A stretch of 64,000 nucleotides of DNA from Stictocephala bisonia (Eukaryota > Arthropoda > Insecta > Hemiptera > Membracidae), in the NCBI GenBank assembly GCA_035578905.1, contig JAQJVL010000057.1:2852001-2916000 (forward strand), read 5' to 3'. A program made the position numbers and the translations under genes. Under the pieces are notes generated by a model that was not told where the DNA came from, did not search any database, and worked only from the letters and a program-made list of their open reading frames with translations. This document shows, in pieces, positions 61,258-64,000 of this stretch (position 1 is the stretch's first letter; each line of letters starts with the position of its first letter).

Positions 61258-62245
61258 TATAAATGTTCCACCACAGGGAATGTTATGTGCTTTGTAAAAC
61301 TGTAACTTGCAACACTGTATCCTAAAGTGAAATGTTATAATATAATTTCCCCCAAACCCTTTATAAATGTTCCACCACAGATCAACAGGGAATGTTATGT
61401 GCTTTGTAAAACTGTAACTTGCAACACTGTATCCTAAAGTGAAATGTTATAATATAATTTCCCCCAAACCCTTTACAAATGTTCCACCACAGATCGACAG
61501 GGAATGTTATGTGCTTTGTAAAACTGTAACTTGCAACACTGTATCCTAAAGTGAAATGTTATAATATAATTTCCCCCATACCCTTTACAAATGTTCCACC
61601 ACAGATCGACAGGGAATGTTATGTGCTTTGTAAAACTGTAACTTGCAACACTGTATCTTAAAGTGAAATGTTATAATTTCCCCCAAACCCTTTATAAATG
61701 TTCCACCACAGATCGACAGGGAATGTTATGTGCTTTGTAAAACTGTAACTTGCAACACTGTATCCTAAAGTGAAATGTTATAATTTCCCCCAAACCCTTT
61801 ATAAATGTTCCACCACAGATCGACAGGGAATGTTATGTGCTTTGTAAAACTGTAACTTGCAACACTGTATCCTAAAGTGAAATGTTATAATTTCCCCCAA
61901 ACCCTTTATAAATGTTCCACCACAGATCGACAAGGAATATTATGTGCTTTGTAAAACTGTAACTTGCAACACTGTATCCTAAAGTGAAATGTTATAATTT
62001 CCCCCAAACCCTTTATAAATGTTCCACCACAGATCGACAGGGAATGTTATGTGCTTTGTAAAACTGTAACTTGCAACACTGTATCCTAAAGTGAAATGTT
62101 ATAATATAATTTCCCCCAAACCCTCTATAAATGTTCCACCACAGATCGACAGGGAATGTTATGTGCTTTGTAAAACTGTAACTTGCAACACTGTATCCTA
62201 AAGTGAAATGTTATAATATAATTTCCCCCAAACCCTTTACAAATG
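61258..62245. repeat. about 112-bp tandem repeat, nine copies
   Basis: The unit starts AAATGTTCCACCACAGATCG, continues with AATGTTATGTGCTTTG and TAACTTGCAACACTG, and ends ATTTCCCCCAAACCCTTTA. The first copy lacks about eight bases, and central copies lack the second ATAAT (107-bp form). The divergence between copies is a few percent. Confidence 0.93.
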
Positions 62246-63053
62246 GATTTTTCAAATTGAGGTCAGCGCCCTTTTAGGGTGCTAGAATAATTATTGATAT
62301 AATTGAATAAATATAAATAAACCAAGCAAATCATACATCTCCTTACTCGGAAGAACATACTGTACAATCATACTTGTAATTAAAAAATCCCAAAAATGTT
62401 TTTATATTTTTTATATACATTTGAACTTAGTGCTTTTTTTCGCAATTTTTTTTCAAAATACATTTTCTGCTTATAAATTTACAAAAAATGTGATTGATTT
62501 TCGTTATTTTTTTATATGAAACATGATTTGTGTTGCGAATGATACTTACAGGATATATATGCAGTCCAAAGTAATCAAATACTACATTTATATATAAATT
62601 GTATGTTATGTTTGTAACATACATAACACTTTAGTACTACAAATATTTCCATTTTATTTGTTTAAAAAAAATTAATCCCATCATGTTATATATTTTTTAT
62701 TGGAAATATGATTAGTGGTTACTATTTAGCACCTAATAGGTACATTTTGGCTATCATGGAATTTGTCTTAAAAATTATTTATACAAGCTATAAGGGTTGC
62801 AAGTTACAAAAACATGATGCGCACCAATTGAAATTTTTCACTCCACTCTACATATCAATTTCTTATAATGTTGTTACCCCAACTATAATTATTTTATCTG
62901 AAAGTATGATTCATGAGAAAAAAATCGCTATGCTGTTTTATAATTTTTTGTTTCATTTACTTTTTCTTTCGAATTTACATAAAAGGCTTACACTGCGCGG
63001 CAAAATGACATTCCGATACACGCTCCAAATCATTATCCCGGATCTAGGGTTAA

Positions 63054-64000
63054 AAACGTTGTTAACATACCAGTGGTTATACTACAAACTTAGAGATGTT
63101 TGAAGATTTAAAGAGTTGAAAGTAAATAAATATTTCAAAATCATTTTATAAATTGAATGCAAATCGCTCAAAATCAACTTTATGAAAAAATCAAAACTTA
63201 ACAAATTGACACAAATTAAAATGTTCAAAATTAATTTCATTCAATAAGTATAGTCAACTCCTAATAAGAATAATGTGTTGTCAATTTTAATAAGATAGGA
63301 TTTAACAAACAAAAAGTCAAACATTGCAATTAATACAATTGATTAAACATGACAAAAACACAATGGATGAGTCATTGTATGAGTTAGAGTGGGCAGACTC
63401 AGCAACCAGATAAGGTAAGTGAGTGATCTGTGTGTGTGGTGAGAGCGTGCCTACAACCAGTCCTTCAACTAAGTGACTAACTCCATTTGTAAACAAACGT
63501 CTCAGTCCCTTGTATGGTTAGGTTTTATTTCATGGAAAAACAATGGTCCTTGCTTTTTTCTGAATTCAAAGGTTTAACAGCTATTAATAACTGTCCTTTG
63601 TCTTTGGAACTGAACCAACCAAGTATTTGAAAACTTCTGTAGCAACAGAGACAAACCACAGATAAATAAAAGTGCTTGCAGAGTTAAAAACAAAATAAAA
63701 GTCTGTAAATCATGTTAACTTATTTTAATCTCTGTAGTTATTTTGTAGTCTTTTAAGGAATTAAACCATCTGATTTACCTGTTACCAAAACAAGAACCAT
63801 CTTTACCACTCTTTCGCTTCTTCCTATAAAACATCTTTTTATTTATAAAGTATTAAAAACCGTTTATATAAAAAGTGGAAATGATGGTACAAAGCAATTC
63901 CAGTTTTATATACCAGCAGCTTCAAAATAAGTTTTTGTGAAACTAAAATATATAATCTTTTACCAATAAGATATAAAGAATGTTAAAAATGTCATCATTG
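63054..64000. other. AT-rich DNA at the window end
   Basis: Only a strong donor-like AAGGTAAGTGAG at about 63410-63421 is worth noting; the frame leading to it closes with TAA just before, so no coding exon is claimed. Confidence 0.45.

Larger units (their letters stand above)
60049..63053. mobile_element. TTAA-bounded piggyBac-like element carrying two tandem arrays
   Basis: TTAA at 60049-60052 followed by CCCTAGATCTGG, and the complement of the right end CCCTAGATCCGGGAT next to TTAA at 63050-63053, give matching inverted ends. A second left-type end, TTAA (60549-60552) plus CCCTAAATCTGGGATCA, lies 500 bp inside and matches the right end over a longer stretch. The real element may therefore be 60549-63053, with the outer end a separate solo copy. 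No transposase was recognised; a 131-codon frame at 62708-63103 has no family resemblance and runs past the border. Confidence 0.6.

Noticed and set aside
62708..63103. 131-codon frame near the right TTAA as a transposase
   Set aside because: It crosses the element border and shows no transposase motif.
63364..63421. Possible first exon with donor AAGGTAAGTGAG
   Set aside because: The frame MDESLYELEWADSATR closes with TAA directly before the donor; no support for coding or for a downstream exon in the window.

Overview
The window looks like a gene-poor, AT-rich piece of an insect nuclear genome. The evidence is spliced genes with GT/AG introns, TTAA-, TA- and 8-bp-flanked DNA transposons, tRNA-derived SINEs, non-LTR retrotransposons, a Helitron and long minisatellites. 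The mix would suit a large-genome hemipteran, but that placement is inference. No bacterial, organellar or CRISPR features were seen.

Two conserved host genes are supported. On the + strand, a DCN1-like protein 3 gene (DCUN1D3/SCCRO3 type, cullin neddylation) has two coding exons: 208-310, starting with a myristoylation/palmitoylation-type MGNC N-terminus, and 2079-2863. On the - strand, 33798-35231 is the large last coding exon of a BAG3/Starvin-type co-chaperone gene, with an IPI motif, a Pro/Gln-rich linker and a BAG domain. Its upstream exons were not recognised.

The rest is mostly mobile and repeated DNA. From left to right:
- a 75-bp-armed TTAA MITE inside the DCUN1D3 intron (849-1162);
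- a TTAA-flanked element keeping the two ends of a Mutator-like (Kolobok-type?) transposase (6551-8039);
- a pogo/Tigger-like MITE (11.5 kb) and a 152-bp-armed foldback element (14.7-15.0 kb);
- a decayed hAT (16.2-17.9 kb);
- a nest at 20.4-27.3 kb, in which an unknown dispersed repeat is split by a Tigger-like MITE and by Helitron DNA, and the Helitron DNA is itself split by an apparently intact hAT-Buster transposon with a 609-aa transposase and a perfect 8-bp target duplication;
- a 224-bp triplication, a rotted LINE and a Tc1 fragment (28.9-32.0 kb);
- a 5'-truncated jockey/CR1-like LINE (36.6-38.5 kb);
- a 3.6-kb minisatellite of 51-bp units, open in both orientations (40.6-44.2 kb);
- a second member of the Mutator-like TTAA family carrying a 36-bp VNTR (47.7-48.8 kb), a Tigger deletion derivative (49.4-50.2 kb) and a piggyBac-like MITE with three palindromes on a 43-bp period (53.7-54.4 kb);
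- four more tandem arrays, of 29, 58, 34 and about 112 bp, between 55 and 62 kb, the last two inside another TTAA-bounded element.

The genes do not form a functional unit. The main interest is the record of transposition and minisatellite growth, and the possibly active hAT-Buster element.
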